Shown one piece after another: positions 11,237-27,027 of a DNA stretch of 64,000 nt. Source of the DNA: Tilletia caries (lineage: Eukaryota; Basidiomycota; Exobasidiomycetes; Tilletiales; Tilletiaceae); the NCBI GenBank assembly GCA_032718865.1, contig JALUTQ010000026.1:310001-374000 (forward strand), written 5' to 3'. Within the stretch, counting starts at the first letter, position 1. Each line of letters opens with the position of its first letter. The notes under the pieces are model-generated. The model did no database searches. It worked only from the letters and a program-made list of their open reading frames with translations, and was not told where the DNA came from. Both the position numbers and the translations under genes were made by a program.

Positions 11237-12790
11237 ATGAACAACGATACTGCACCACCAGGATCAGGATCAGGGTTTACCTCCGATGCACAGTTGCAGG
11301 CCGATATCATCCGCTTCCAAGTGGACTCCATCTCCAACACCACCGGCCTCGTACTTGCAGACGGAATTTGGTTGGGTCTTCTCATCAGCGTCCTGATCTT
11401 TCACTTCACCCTACCTGAACTCCGACGCAAAGCACGCATAATCTACTGGATCCATATCATCAGCCTTCTCCTCTCTATTCTATGCTGCGCCCTCGCCTTC
11501 GTACTGGTGAGCTTGTCTTTTTCCAGGAAACGTCAGATCTGACCCTTCTGACTCCACCTTTGACTCCCTTGCTCCAGGCTCAATGGGTGTCAATTGGCTA
11601 CGTTCAAGAACCCGATCAGTTTGCGCCGGACGACAACAGCAACGTGCATCCGGATGCAATGAGGCGGAGACGTATGGCCGCGTGAGTGCTCTCAGAAACT
11701 CAAGTTCTGCTAATCTCGCTCCTCTTTCACTCACTTGTCTCTACATATATATCTCCACCTCTTTATGGCGATCTGCAGGGTATTGACTATACTAGCGCTA
11801 TTCACTCCCATCCTCATCGACTACATCCTAGTCCTCAAAGTCCTCGCGTTCTACCCGAAGACGGTTGCGTCAAAGTGGACCCGAGTCCGCGCGGCAGGGG
11901 TGCCGGTTTTGTGTCTGATCATCCGGGTGCCATTGACGGCCTTCACCTCCTGGCTGGGTCTCTCTCTCGGGAAGCTCTCATTTACGGACAGATCGGCCAA
12001 ACCACGGACATTCTTATACATCGCAGGCTATTTCTATCTGGTGAGCTTCCCTCCCCAGGCCACGACTTGGAATTCTTTCCTAGCCCGCGACTCATAATCT
12101 TTTGCATTGTTCGCTGCTGCTGCTCAGGCCTTCGAGCTTCTAGGGAACGGGTGGTGCACCTACATCTTGATCCAGAAGAGCTACGCATTCAAGTGCCACA
12201 GCAACAGGTCGAAACAACAGGCACGCAACTTCCGATTTCTGATCGAAGCGACCCTCCTCTCCTTTGTTCCCGCTCTGCTCGTGCAGCTCGGGTTGCTAAT
12301 TACGGGCATCATCGGCATTACCGACACCAGCATCAATCTGAGTTCGCTCGACAGTATTCTCAACGCCAATCACTTCATACACACGCTCAAGCACCTCCTC
12401 ACCGCCAACGTCGCGGTTTCCTGCATCTGCAGTATAATCGCGACGCAGTACCCGCACGTCCGCGTGGAATGGAACCGCAAGGCGGATGGCACGAACAGTA
12501 ATCCCGATCGGACGCACTCTGCCGCCCACTCGTCACAAGTCCGAAGACCGGCGACTGTGAAAGTCGAGCCGTTCGTGACCGGTACCAACGAAAAGGGGGA
12601 AGACATTGAGATTCAGATGACCCCGCGATCCGAGACGAAGCCTGCGTTGGGCGAAGGCTGGATGTCTCGAACTAAGAGCAGCGGCAGTGGCTCCAACCCT
12701 GTCCGATCTCAGGGCGCCCATTCGGACGCATCCCTCCCGATGACGCCCTTCACTGAATCCTTGGGCCACGATGACCGGTCAACCCATTAA
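11237..12790 (+). CDS. Seven-transmembrane receptor-like protein, copy B
   Basis: Four exons: 11237-11506, 11578-11681, 11779-12040, 12128-12790 (introns 71, 97, 87 nt), 432 aa. Splice sites and phases match copy A exactly. Seven hydrophobic segments are followed by the same hydrophilic tail. Differences from copy A concentrate in the N-terminus (MNNDTAPPGSGSG), in the loop encoded by exon 2 (9 residues longer) and in a 3-residue insertion after SWLG. The tail from HVRVEWNRK to the end is almost identical, with only a few residue changes. The pair looks like receptor diversification: variable outer loops with a conserved cytosolic tail. The function is unknown. Confidence 0.8.
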
Positions 12791-12880
12791 CCCACACACA
12801 ATACACAATAGTAATAGCCAACCCAATACAATGCAAATAGAAGATGATCCCTGCCTGTCGGTCGCCTATGTATGTAATGC

Positions 12881-13378
12881 GGGTCCCGCTCTGCATGCTG
12901 CTCCTCACGAAGTTCGTGAAAGCCTGAGGGAGCTTCCCTTTGTTCTCGACTCCGCAGTCCGCACTGGGCACACGTTACATATACTTTGTCACCATGCAGC
13001 GCGGGACCAAGATGGGCGCCATGGTGAGCGTAAGACAGAGCAGCGGGATTGTTGTTTGGTGGACAGCCCATCGTCGAGAAAAACGAATTTAAGGAGGCAA
13101 GTGGACGATGGGGACTGCGCTCTCTCGGCCGAGACGCAAGCAGGTGCACCTCAGCCACCCGAGACGCTCGGTCCGACACCACTCGGAGACAAAGGTGGCT
13201 CACTCACTGACTCACTCACTCACTCCGTACATACCATACTCACCTCGCATACCAGCAACACAGTCCGAGCGTCAAGATCTGCGCGGGATAGCAGCAGAAG
13301 CAGCAGCAGCAGCAGCAGCAGGACCACGTCTTTCTCCATCGGATCCCCCTCCCCGCAGTCATTCAGCCTTTGCCCAGC
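12881..13378. other. 5' flank of the Yak1 gene with (TCAC)n tract
   Basis: No gene seen. A CTCACTCACTGACTCACTCA-type tract lies at about 13199-13226, and CAGCAG/AGCAGC microsatellite sequence follows at 13291-13320, just before the start codon. Confidence 0.6.
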
Positions 13379-16943
<3,565 letters not shown>

Positions 16944-17394
16944 AGTATGAATGTGCGGGTCTGTTCGTCTCTCGCTCCCTTGAACCCTCGCTTTCTCTCG
17001 CCCCCCTCCCTTTCCCCCCTCCCTCCTCCTCCTCCTCCTCCTCCTCAGGGTCCCCCCATTCTTGCAAGATTCCCACCGTCCTGTGTTTTTTCTCCTCAAT
17101 TCCCCCTTCCTGATGAATACATCTCACTACTGTGCAAAACCATGGGATGTCATTTCTTGAAGACGGAAGGGGAAGAGAGAAGAAAGAGAGAGAAAGAGAC
17201 AGGGCGGTGTGAGAAGGGTTTCTTTTGATACATGTGTTGCAAGACGATGGGAGGGGGGTGACTGTAGGAAGACTCGAGAATTCTGTCACAGCAAGTGTAG
17301 TCGCAGCATTTCCAGATGTTGAGAAAAGAGGGCGGAGCCGGGGAGAAGGGGGTTGGTAGTTTTTTCTTGCCGTATGAAGAGGTCGTGCATGTAT
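16944..17394. other. Convergent 3' region (Yak1 / adenylate cyclase)
   Basis: Pyrimidine-rich just after the Yak1 stop (CTCCTCCTCC at about 17031-17045), then A/G-rich. It presumably holds both 3' UTRs. No gene seen. Confidence 0.6.
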
Positions 17395-20300
17395 TCATCC
17401 CTGGAGCAGTCCCGCCAGTAGCTTCTGCGTAAACAAGTCCATGCCGAGACCTTGAGACTGCGCCGCCCGTCTGAGGACCAATGATGAAAGCGCATTGTGG
17501 ATCCGCGTCGTCAACTGATCCATGATGCGAGCCATCTCGTCGTCCGTCGCATCGTCCCGCAGGGCGTACACCAGCAGCTCCGGATGGAGCGCAAGCGCAC
17601 CCTCGACCACTTTCCGTCGCGAGTCGGGATCGTCATCGCCGAATTCGGGCCCAGGAGGCACTTGAACAGTCATAGGCATAAGGGTGTGCGTGCTACTCTG
17701 CAACGCGTTCGTCTCCTTGTCCTCGATCGAAAGTTTCGGTGACCGCGCCCGACCTGGCGCGAGTTCGCCGTGCGTTGAGACGGTCGGGGCCGTCGACTCG
17801 TCAAGTCCGAGTCCACCGATGCCCGGGAAGACATGGCCTGACGACAGCGCCTCGAGTCGCAGACACAGCGAACCCAGGTGCTTCACCTCGTCGATATTCA
17901 GGAGCTGTATGGTCGGCTCGAATACTTGGGGAGCAGGAGCGTCCGGCTTCTCCTCCATTCGGCCGGCCAGAGCGGTCGGGTACACCATGTAGAGCATCTC
18001 CGGCGTCTCGAGTCCCTTGAGCTTGCGTTCGCCGACCTCGGAGATACCGAAACCCAGTCGTCGGAGTTGCACAACGTCACGACTGATGCCAGGTTGAAGC
18101 AGACGATACGAGGCTAGCGCACCGTCACCTTCGACGCCCGCTTCGGTGGTCTCGTCAAAGCTGTCCAACACGGCCTTCAGCTCCGCAACCACATCCTTAC
18201 TCGCCATGATCTGGCCACCGTCGGCAGCACCACTTATCCGAGCCGCTCGGTTCACAATGGGACCGAAGTAGTCCATCCGGTTACTGACGGGGTCTTGCTC
18301 ACACACGGGTGCACCCCAGTGGATGCCCATCCGAACCGAGAGACCACGGTAGATGAGCTCTCCAGCCGAGTCGAAGACCTCCTTTCCGTCCTCACACTCA
18401 AGGATCTCTTGAGGCCAGTCCTGCTGAAGCAGCTGAAGCTGGGTGGCGAAGCACCAATTCATCGCCGAGCTGATCGTCGGGAACGACACCATGAAGGCGT
18501 CTCCTTCCGTCTTCACCTCGTAGCCTCCAATGATGTGGAGCTGTCGGCGCAACAGCGAGGTGTGCAGTCGAATCGCAGCATGCATACCCGGGTTGGTCTC
18601 CCACAGGCTCGTCGAATTCTTGATATCGGTGAAAACGAGGGCGAGCTGGCCAATCGGAGCAGGGATCTCCATCGGCAATCGCGCAAGGACACGATCGCCA
18701 GGCAGATCACGACGGAAACGAGGACGCTCGTGCTTGTCGTTCAGATCGTTCGTCGCTGCCCGTCTCTGCTGTCGGTCATAGAACAGGTCGGCCACACTGA
18801 CCACCATGACCATGAAGCTCTCCTCAGCACCAAAACTGATCGCAAAGTCGCGCAACTTTTGTGCAGCGAGCATGGGATCATCGCGCTCCATTCGCGCCAC
18901 GTCGACGGCAGTCTGATAGGACATGTGATCCCACAGCGTTCGGTTGGCGAGAATGATGAACTCGTCCGAGTCCGTCAACTCAATTGTCGAAACAGCAGGT
19001 GCGGCATTGACGATCGGGAACAGGTGGTAGTAGCCGAACGAACGAGACACGTCGATTCGGTCATTGACATATCCACGAAGGGACACCCAACCTTCAGCGG
19101 ACCGAATGCGCATCGCCTCGTCACGGAATGAAGGGTCGTGCTTGCTGCTGACCAAGTGGGCATCGCCGCGATTGCGCGAGATGACAGCAAGTGCATCGCC
19201 GGCGTTGGCAATGTAGAGCGTCCTGTCGACCATGTAAGCCAGCACAGCAGAGGCACCAGAGCACCAGTGATGCCGAGCAGACGTTCCCATTGAAGCAGAA
19301 ACTGCAGGCTTGCCATCGTCCACACGAGCGATCTCGGAATCCTGCCGCAAGCCTTCGCTCATGAGCATATCGGCCAGCTCCTTGTTGAGCCGCAGGAACG
19401 CGCGACGAAGGACGTCGTGCATGGCTCGGTAGTCTCCGCTGAGGCTCATACGCTTGTGCTCCCATTCGACCCTAGGACCGACCCACTCAGCAAGATGGTT
19501 GGCAATCCGGCTGCCCACGAGCGACCCGTGGCCGCGACCCGCAAAGAGGCCAAACAGACACTCATTGGGCATCTTGCGGAAGTGGGGGATGACAACATCG
19601 ACGATGCTCAGACTGTCGTGCTTGCCCAGCGTGTCAGCGATGCCGTACGCCATCTCGTTGATCTGAGACAGCGACGTCCGGACTCGACGATTGTCGCTCT
19701 CGTCCGGAGTCGACTGGACGGTGAAGGTGACATCCATCAAGCCGAGCAAGCGAAGATTTGTCAATCGGCTGAAATCCGAAATGTTCTTTTGGCGACCATT
19801 GACCATCTCCGTCTTGTACTTGATTTCGAGACGCTTGTTGCCGGACAGGTTCAGGAACCGGAGTTCGATGTTCGAATTCCAGTTCCAGTCGTAGTTCCAG
19901 TTCGCAATGTTGTACTTCAGGTTGTTGTTGCCAACATCCAGATTCACAAGCTTGCGAAGCTGTCCAAGTTCGGCGGGCAGTGTCTGCAGCTTGTTGCCGT
20001 TGATGTACAGCGTCTGAAGATCACGGAGCTGCATGATGTCCTCAGCCGGAATGCTGCTCAGACTGTTGCCGCTCAAGTAAAGCTCTTGAAGGCGAACATT
20101 CTTCGACAGCCTGGCTGCCGGCACCTCGTAGATCTCGTTGAAGCTCAAGTTGAGGACCTCGAGGCACACAAAGCGGGACAAGACGTTGAAGACTTCGTCG
20201 GTAAGTCGATTATCGCACAGGCGCAGTTTCTTGAGGCTGACCGAGAGCGGGGCCAGCGTCGCTCCATTCGCAGCCCAGGGCGTATTGGTAAAGGACGTCC

Positions 20301-23300
20301 CAGATCCTTTCCGTTCTTGCTGCACCGTCGGAGAAGCCGTGAGGATCGCACTGACTCCCACAGTCTTGGCATCGCCGCCATCGACACTGCCAGGAACCGG
20401 AGGGAAAGGGAAAGACGTGACAATGTTCGCACTGACGTTGATATACTCGAGTTCACCACAGTTCCAGATGGACGCCGGGATGATCTTGATGTTGTTGTTA
20501 TGAACCTCCAACACCTTCAGCTTGGACAGCTTTCCGATCGCCTCCGGCAACTTCCCAAGCCGCGTGTTGTTGCATGAGAGACGGACGAGGCTGCGCAGCT
20601 CTCCCACTGACTCTGTGAGATCCGAAAACTGCCGGTTCCCGTCCAACACAAGGTCGGTAAGGTTGGGCAACTGCGAGAACAGACTCTCGTCAAACTTGTC
20701 AATGTCGGCAGATGTCAGGTTGAGCACGGTGAGCTCGCTGGCGGCAGGAACAACAATCTTGACCTTCGTGAGCTGATTTTGACCAAAGTCGAGGCTGGTC
20801 AGCCGTGAGCCGAACTCGGCATCCACATTTTTGAGGTTGTTGTGCGAGATTTGCAGACTTTGAAGGTTCGGCAGGCGGAACAAGACGGAGACATCCTGCA
20901 GCAGGTTACGTCGCACATCAACGCTCTCCAAGCTAACGAGCTCCGAAATGCTGTCCGGCAATGCCTCGAGCGCGTTTCCAACAAGCGCAAGCCGCTGCAG
21001 TTTGACCATCCTGCCGATATCGTGAGGCAGCGAAGAGATCGTGTTGAAGGAGATGTCCAGATCGACCAGGAACGGCATATCGCACAGCACCATCGGGAAC
21101 GTCTCGAACCGGTTGTTCGAGATGTTGAGGTACCGGAGCGTCTCGATCCGGGCAAAGTATGAGGGCAGTTCCGTCAACCGATTGTTCTGCACCTTGAACG
21201 AGAGCAACTCGGCCGCGCCGTCCAGCGCGATGTGCGACAGGTCAGGAATACGATTGTTGGACACGTCGATGTACGTCAACGTCTCGCTCTGGCGCAGACT
21301 CTGCGGGACCCGCTTCAGAGCAAGGTTGCTCAGCCGGATCGATCGCAGATTCGTACATGCCTGGATGAAGTCGAGCGGGATGTCGGACATCGGATTGCCG
21401 GACAAGTCCAAACTGACGATCCAGTCCGCATGCCGGTATAAGAAGATCGGCACCATCTCCAGATTCCGACCTTGCAGATGCAGATGCTGGAACGTGTGCT
21501 CGTCGTTCCCGAACGACTCCGAGTCGAACGTGGGCACGCTGTCGAGCCGGTAGACGAAGCGCAGGAGGTACGACAGATCCGATCGGCCCATATTCTCCAA
21601 GCTGTCGGTCTCATTGTAGCCAGCTTGCTCAAGACGACGTTTCTGAATCAGCGCAGGTCTCTCCGATGGCCCCAAAGGACGCTCTGTACCAGCGGACGAC
21701 CAAGGAAAAAGGAAGAGACCATGTTCAGCATAAGGGACCACGAGCGAATGCTGACCATCAGGCAAAAAAACGAACCTGAACCCTTGTCGCGCACGAACAG
21801 CCGGTAGGCAGCAGCATCCGAATTGCCAAACTTCTTCCGAATCATCGTCCGAATCTCCGCAGCCGTCGAAGACAGCATACACATGATCGTGTACGGCGGA
21901 CCATCCGTCCGATGGATACGGACACAGAACGGAGCCTGGAAATTGTGTGATCCCAAGAGTCAAAAGAAAAATGACCAGAAAACTCGTGAGCAAAATCAAG
22001 AAGCAACGTCTTCTCTTGCCAACTCCTCTCCTCCCAAGAATTGGGCTTTGAACTCACCTGCTTGATCGAGCCCGTAAAACTGACGCCACCCTGGCTCATC
22101 GCCGTATTCGGCCGTCGACCCACAAACCCAGAATTCTCCCGCTCACGCGTGACCACACTCGGCGGCACATACGCAGCCACACTCCCGTCCTCGCTCGAGC
22201 CGCCCACACTGGGCCGATGGGCCGAGCTGCCAGGTCCAAAGCCCCCGGGAAGACCATCAACGTTGACGCCGAGCCCCCCGCCGCCGTTCTCGTTCAGGTT
22301 CCCGCTCGCAGGCGCCACGGACGACGGTGGGATAACCGCCACGCCCATCTGGGCACGGAACGTCGAATGCAGACTTCCTGCCGTGCTCGGTCTGGCATTC
22401 CGATGCCGATGTGGACGATGGAGGAATTTACCCGCAGCAGCAACGGCAACCGCCGCCGCTCCCGCGCTCACATTCGCCGCTCCTCCCCCACCGCGTCCGC
22501 TGATCACACCGACGTTCGTGTTCTGAGACGAACTCGAGATGCTAGGCTGGTAGTCCCCCTTGCCGCCGACATGGCTGCTCTGGGACTGCTGCTGCTGGAG
22601 GAACACCGACGTCGGGCTCACAGGCGTCTCAGTGAGACCGTCCCCAAAGAGCCCATCGCCCGCATCGTTCGAGTCCAGAATCTCGATGTCCGAAGGACGA
22701 CGACGTGGGGACGCCGTACCCGTGAGCCCAGCCTCGGTCCCCACCGAATCCTTCCGCTGTCCCCACCGTCCGTCGGCCAGATAACTACTCCCCGGCGCCT
22801 GGAGATTCGCATCAAACGTGGCCGACCGACTCACATCGCCATCCCCACCGCCATACGCACCACCAGTCATATTGCTCATCGCCGAGCTCGAGCGCCGTCT
22901 CCGCCCCGAGAAGTCAAACTTGCCACTAACACCGCTCGGCCCCGCCGAATGCTGTGGCCCTTCCTGCTCAGACTCCTCCGTATCCTCATCGTCGGTGTTA
23001 AGGTCCACCTTCGAGCTGTCGGGTTGGACAGCCCAACTGTCCGGCGCCATCCACGCCGTCGAGCTCGTCGTGCTCGTCGTACTCGCCTGTGCAGCCCGGG
23101 CAGGGGCGGACGAAGGCGCGATTACCGAGGGCGTGGTCGACATCCCACCCGCGGACGACGACCCCGTGCCCGTGCCCGCGCTCGCCTTGCGCAACCCGAG
23201 CGAGTCAGCCGTACCACCACTGCTCGTGCCCGTGAACGACGAGTCCGGCTTGCCGCCGAGCGAGTTCAGCCTTGCCGGGAACTTATACGACGGATCGGCC

Positions 23301-26300
23301 AGACCCGCCGCGAGCGACGGTAACGTCCACCCACCGACATTCGAAGGCTGGCCATCCCTCGACGTGCCCGGTAAGTTCGCAAAGCTGCTCTTCGGACTGA
23401 TCCCGCTCCGGCGCGAACCAGCACTGGTCCCACTCCCCTTCCGCAACGATACGATCTGCGCCATCCGCGAGCGCTCGAGCGCATCCGCGCCCGCACCCGC
23501 CGCCACCGACCCGTCGAACTCGCGCAAAGATTTGAGCTGCATCCCGCCCGCGCTCACACGGTCGTAGAGCACCGAGCCCGGAGGCGCCGACGCCGTACTG
23601 AGCGACTGACCATGCAAACCCACCTTACCCTGCCCGACAAGCCCACTCCCGCCCCCGCCCACCCCACTCGACTCCGCACTCGCTCTCGAGTCCAGGCCGG
23701 TAGCAGCCGAGGTGATCGACGAGCCAGGGGTGATGAACGACGAGCTGCCCAGACTGCCCTCCGTCAACGCCGACATCCCAGATTGGTCACTCTTCCCGTA
23801 CCGAGCCGCGGCGGGTAACGCCCCCTCCGCAAGGGAGACGCGTCGCATACCTGCCCGCATCCCGCTCCCGAGCCCGAATTGAGCGCCGGAGCCGCTGTAC
23901 CGAAAGCCAGAGGAGCTCGGGACTGAAGGACCGGAGTGCAGCCGGACCAAGTTCGGATGCGCACCTGCACCTGCACCTGCACCTGTACCGCGCGCCTGAG
24001 ATCCTCCCTCTCCCCCGCCAACCTGACCAGGCAAAGCAAGCGCCTCAACCGACGAACTCGAGCCTCCAATACTGCCCAGCGTCCGATCGCCGGTATAGCT
24101 GCCCAGACGCGTCATCCCATTCCCATCGGCGTTCATCGTCTCAAGGAAGGACACGCTCGAGCTGCGTGTCCGTCCTTCGAGCGAGGGATGTCGCGTGAAC
24201 GTGCGGCCGTTGCCGTTCCGAGCTTCGGATACCGGCTGGTTGCTCATCAGCTGGGTCCCCGTATTCGTCCGGGGACTCACTCCAGCCAGGTCCGCACCCG
24301 ATGTACCACCCTGCATCAAAACCGACGCGTTCCCACCCGCACTGCCCTCCCTAGCCCTGGCCTTCGCCCGAGCCCGCTCAGCCCGAGCCAGCTCCGCCGC
24401 CTGCTTATCGTCCGCCGCGCTCTGGAGCTGGGAGGGTAGTGGTTTGGGTAAGGGCAACGCGCCCATTCCCATGCCCATCCCCAACCCCATTCCCCGCCCA
24501 AAGCCATCTTCCCCTCCGCCGCCCCCTTCCATCCCCGGAAACCCACCGCCGGAAAACCCAGCTCCATCCCCTCCCATCTCCATAGAGCCCATATACATCC
24601 CCTGCCCATCCATCCCGGGCCCATTCGGACCGCCATCCCGACCTCCCAACGCCCTCCGCGCCGCGTTCTGGTCGACAATATCATCAATCTGATCAAAGTT
24701 CGTATCGAGCGAGAAATCAATCTCAGCAGAAGGTGTGCCGGGACCAAAGGGGAACGCAGCGGCGTGATGACTTGTGCCCGCGCTGGCTGTGCCGTCGTTA
24801 TGTCCACCGCCGTACCGCTCGCCAAGGGCGGCCGCGAAGGCATTGATGTCGTCATCCCCCCCTCCTCCTCCTCCGCCGGCGCCGGGGGGCGAGAAGTGAC
24901 CGGCAGCATGAGCGTCCTTCTCCCGCTGCGAGTCCTTATCCCTCGTCCGCGGCCGCACACCAAGTCGTAACCTGCCCGGCCGATGCGAAGACCTCTCCCC
25001 TCCGTTCCCTCCATTGCCATTCTTGCCGGACGAAGACTGCGCGGCGATCTGTTCGGGTTCGAGCAGATGTTCCTGGTCGAGACCCATCGCTGACTGCTGC
25101 TGCTGCTGTGAAGGGTGGAGGTGGGAATGAGAATGGCCATGGCCATGGCCATGTCCGCCGAGGTGGAGATTGAGGAAGGAGTGGTGGTGGCCGGAGGACG
25201 CGTGTCGTGAACTACTTGGCGGGCCTCCTCCCCCTCCTGAGCCACTGGTAGGCGTATGTGCTCCAGACCCACTACTGCCCGCGGCCGTGTTCGTCGTGCT
25301 CCCGCTGTTCCTATGATCGCTATGTCCATGATGAAGGCGGTTGTACATCGACGACAGGGAGAAAGGCGGCTGTAAAGCCGAGCCGCTCCCGTTCGTACCC
25401 CCCGAAGAGGGACCCGAGCCCGAGCCACCCAAAGTCAAAGCCGACGCGGACGCGGATGCAGAGCCGTGTGAGAACGAGTTACTCGTGGTGCGCGGCGAGG
25501 ATGATGGGCCCTGTACCGTATTCACGGAGGAAGCGGCGGTGGAGGCGAGGGAGAGGCTCGAGGGCGTGTTGGGGAAGTCTTGGTGGTTGTTGTTGTTGTT
25601 GTTCTGATGGCGGATGTCGGGTGAGAGGGAGTGGGCGTGGAAGGAAGGGTGGGATCCTGAGGGTACTCTTCCGTGGACGGCTTCGCGGGAGGAAGAGCCG
25701 CCGAGGAGACGCGAACCTGTGGTTGGAAAAGAGAGAGAGAATGGAAGTCAGCTTTTGTTGCCGTCATTAGAACCAATGAATGGGGATATTTGATGAATAC
25801 GCAACTTGTTGGAGACGCGCCTGTGGGAGACTGATGATCTTTCCCAGTAAGGATCGAAGACCCCTTCTTCTTGAGGAAGTTGAACGGGTTCTTACTCCGT
25901 TTCTGCGGCGTCGATCCTGTTCCCGCCGCTGTCGTGGGCAAGTTGGTAGCCGAGCTCGTGCCCGAGATCGCTACGACGGGCGATTGAGCGGGCGGTGAGG
26001 AGGATGATGAGGATGAGGAGAAGGAAGAAGGGGGAAGATGGGTCGCCGATGCTGATGCTAGTCCACCCCCCGCGGACGAGGGTCGGCGGAAGAGGATGGA
26101 GTCGAGGCCGAGGGTGGTGCTGCTCGCATTCCGTCGGTCGGGGGTGGATCGGTGCGGGAAGGGCGATGCAGAGAAGGAAGAAGTGGAAGAGGTGGAGGAG
26201 GAGTGGTCGCCATGTGGGTACAGGGATGTGTAGGGATGTGCTGCTGCGGCTGCTGCTGCCGCTGATGATGCAGGTGTCTTGGGACCGCCGTCGCGCGAGA

Positions 26301-26823
26301 CGGGCCTGGGATGAGGGTTGAGGGAGAAGGATGCGAATGCGGCTGCGCGTGGTGGTGTGATAGGTCTGGAGGCGAAGGAGTTGGCGGAGGACGATGGGTT
26401 GAGCGTTGCTGCTGCTGAGCGTGAGCTGGGACGTGAGGAGGCGGTTGATCCGGACGGTTTCCTGGCAGTAGGTGGTACCGCTGCTGCTGCTGCTTGAGAC
26501 TGAGCTGCGGCCTGTGCTTTGATGTTGGATGAGCTTGCAAAGGCAGGCAGTCGTCGTGAGGAGGAGGAGGGTGTGAGTGCGAGGGGGACTGAGGCTGAGG
26601 CTGGTGATGGTGATGGTGAGGTAGCTGGGTCTTCGAAGAGCCATGGGCTGATGTCCTGCTGCTGCTTGCTGCTCGCTGTGATGGACGAGCTGACGTCGGG
26701 CACAACGCGTACGGTGTCCATTGCGCCGTTGCTGTTGCCTTGCTCGGTGCTGTGCTGGAGTGTGTGGGTGTCGAGTTGGAGGCCGTCGCTGTCGAGTTCG
26801 TCGATGCGATGCGCATCTGTCAT
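17395..26823 (-). CDS. CYR1: Adenylate cyclase (RA-LRR-PP2C-CYC architecture)
   Basis: Four exons: 26823-25806, 25716-22058, 21935-21776, 21683-17395, 3041 aa, all phases consistent. It makes cAMP from ATP for PKA signalling. Residues 1 to about 1558 are disordered (Ser/Gly/Ala, polyN, His-rich GHGHGHS). An RA (Ras-association) domain starts at about 1560 (FCVRIHRTDGPPYTIMCML; AAYRLFVRDKGS). A long leucine-rich-repeat array spans about 1675-2270 (SLDLSGNPM, YLNISNNRF, ELYLSGNSL), followed by a PP2C-like region near 2285-2560 (AYMVDRTLYIANAGDA). The class III cyclase domain is at about 2620-2830 with both metal aspartates (LALVFTDIKNST; GYEVKTEGDAFMVSF) and GIHWGAP/DYFGPIVNRAARI. The final 200 residues probably bind CAP. 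Splicing of the RA-coding exon places it between two introns. The first intron's donor (GTTGCG) is weak but is the only one that keeps frame. The N-terminal extension is longer than I recall for related enzymes. Confidence 0.94.
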
Positions 26824-27027
26824 TCCTTGGTTTCCAGGTTGGGTTATGGGTTGTGGGACAAGGGTCTCGGATCTGAGACTGAGACTGAGACTGAGACTGA
26901 GACCCGAGTGAGAGTCAAGCACTGCCCTCTGTTTACGTAAGCAATGTCCCACCCAGTCCAACACGGACTCCATCGCCATCGCCATCGACCTCGCCATCGA
27001 CGTCGAGCTGCCCCTCCACGATCCACG
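26824..27027. promoter_or_regulatory. Shared head-to-head promoter, adenylate cyclase / NIPA transporter
   Basis: Only 204 bases separate the two chosen start codons. It contains a pure (CTGAGA)n hexamer array at about 26873-26903 and a (CATCGC)-type array at about 26968-26998. If the transporter starts at the earlier ATG (26944), the gap shrinks to 120 bases. Confidence 0.6.

Larger units (their letters stand above)
10193..12880 (+). repeat. Tandem segmental duplication, unit B
   Basis: Second copy of the 2.5-2.7 kb unit described for 6993-9530, same orientation. It is slightly longer because of indels in the promoter and in exons 2 and 3. Matching landmarks are the promoter inverted repeat (10289-10311), the TTCTCAGGCCCGCT block of the leader (11124-11137), all splice sites, and the 3' flank. 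Confidence 0.85.

Noticed and set aside
13199..13226. Short tandem repeats considered as a CRISPR-like array
   Set aside because: Pure tetranucleotide microsatellite without spacers; the genome is eukaryotic.
18295..20577. Long plus-strand frames across the LRR/cyclase exon
   Set aside because: Antisense to clearly conserved LRR and cyclase motifs; no domain of their own.
22217..23323. 368-codon Arg-rich frame opposite the adenylate cyclase N-terminus
   Set aside because: Compositional shadow of a GC-rich, Ser/Gly-coding exon.
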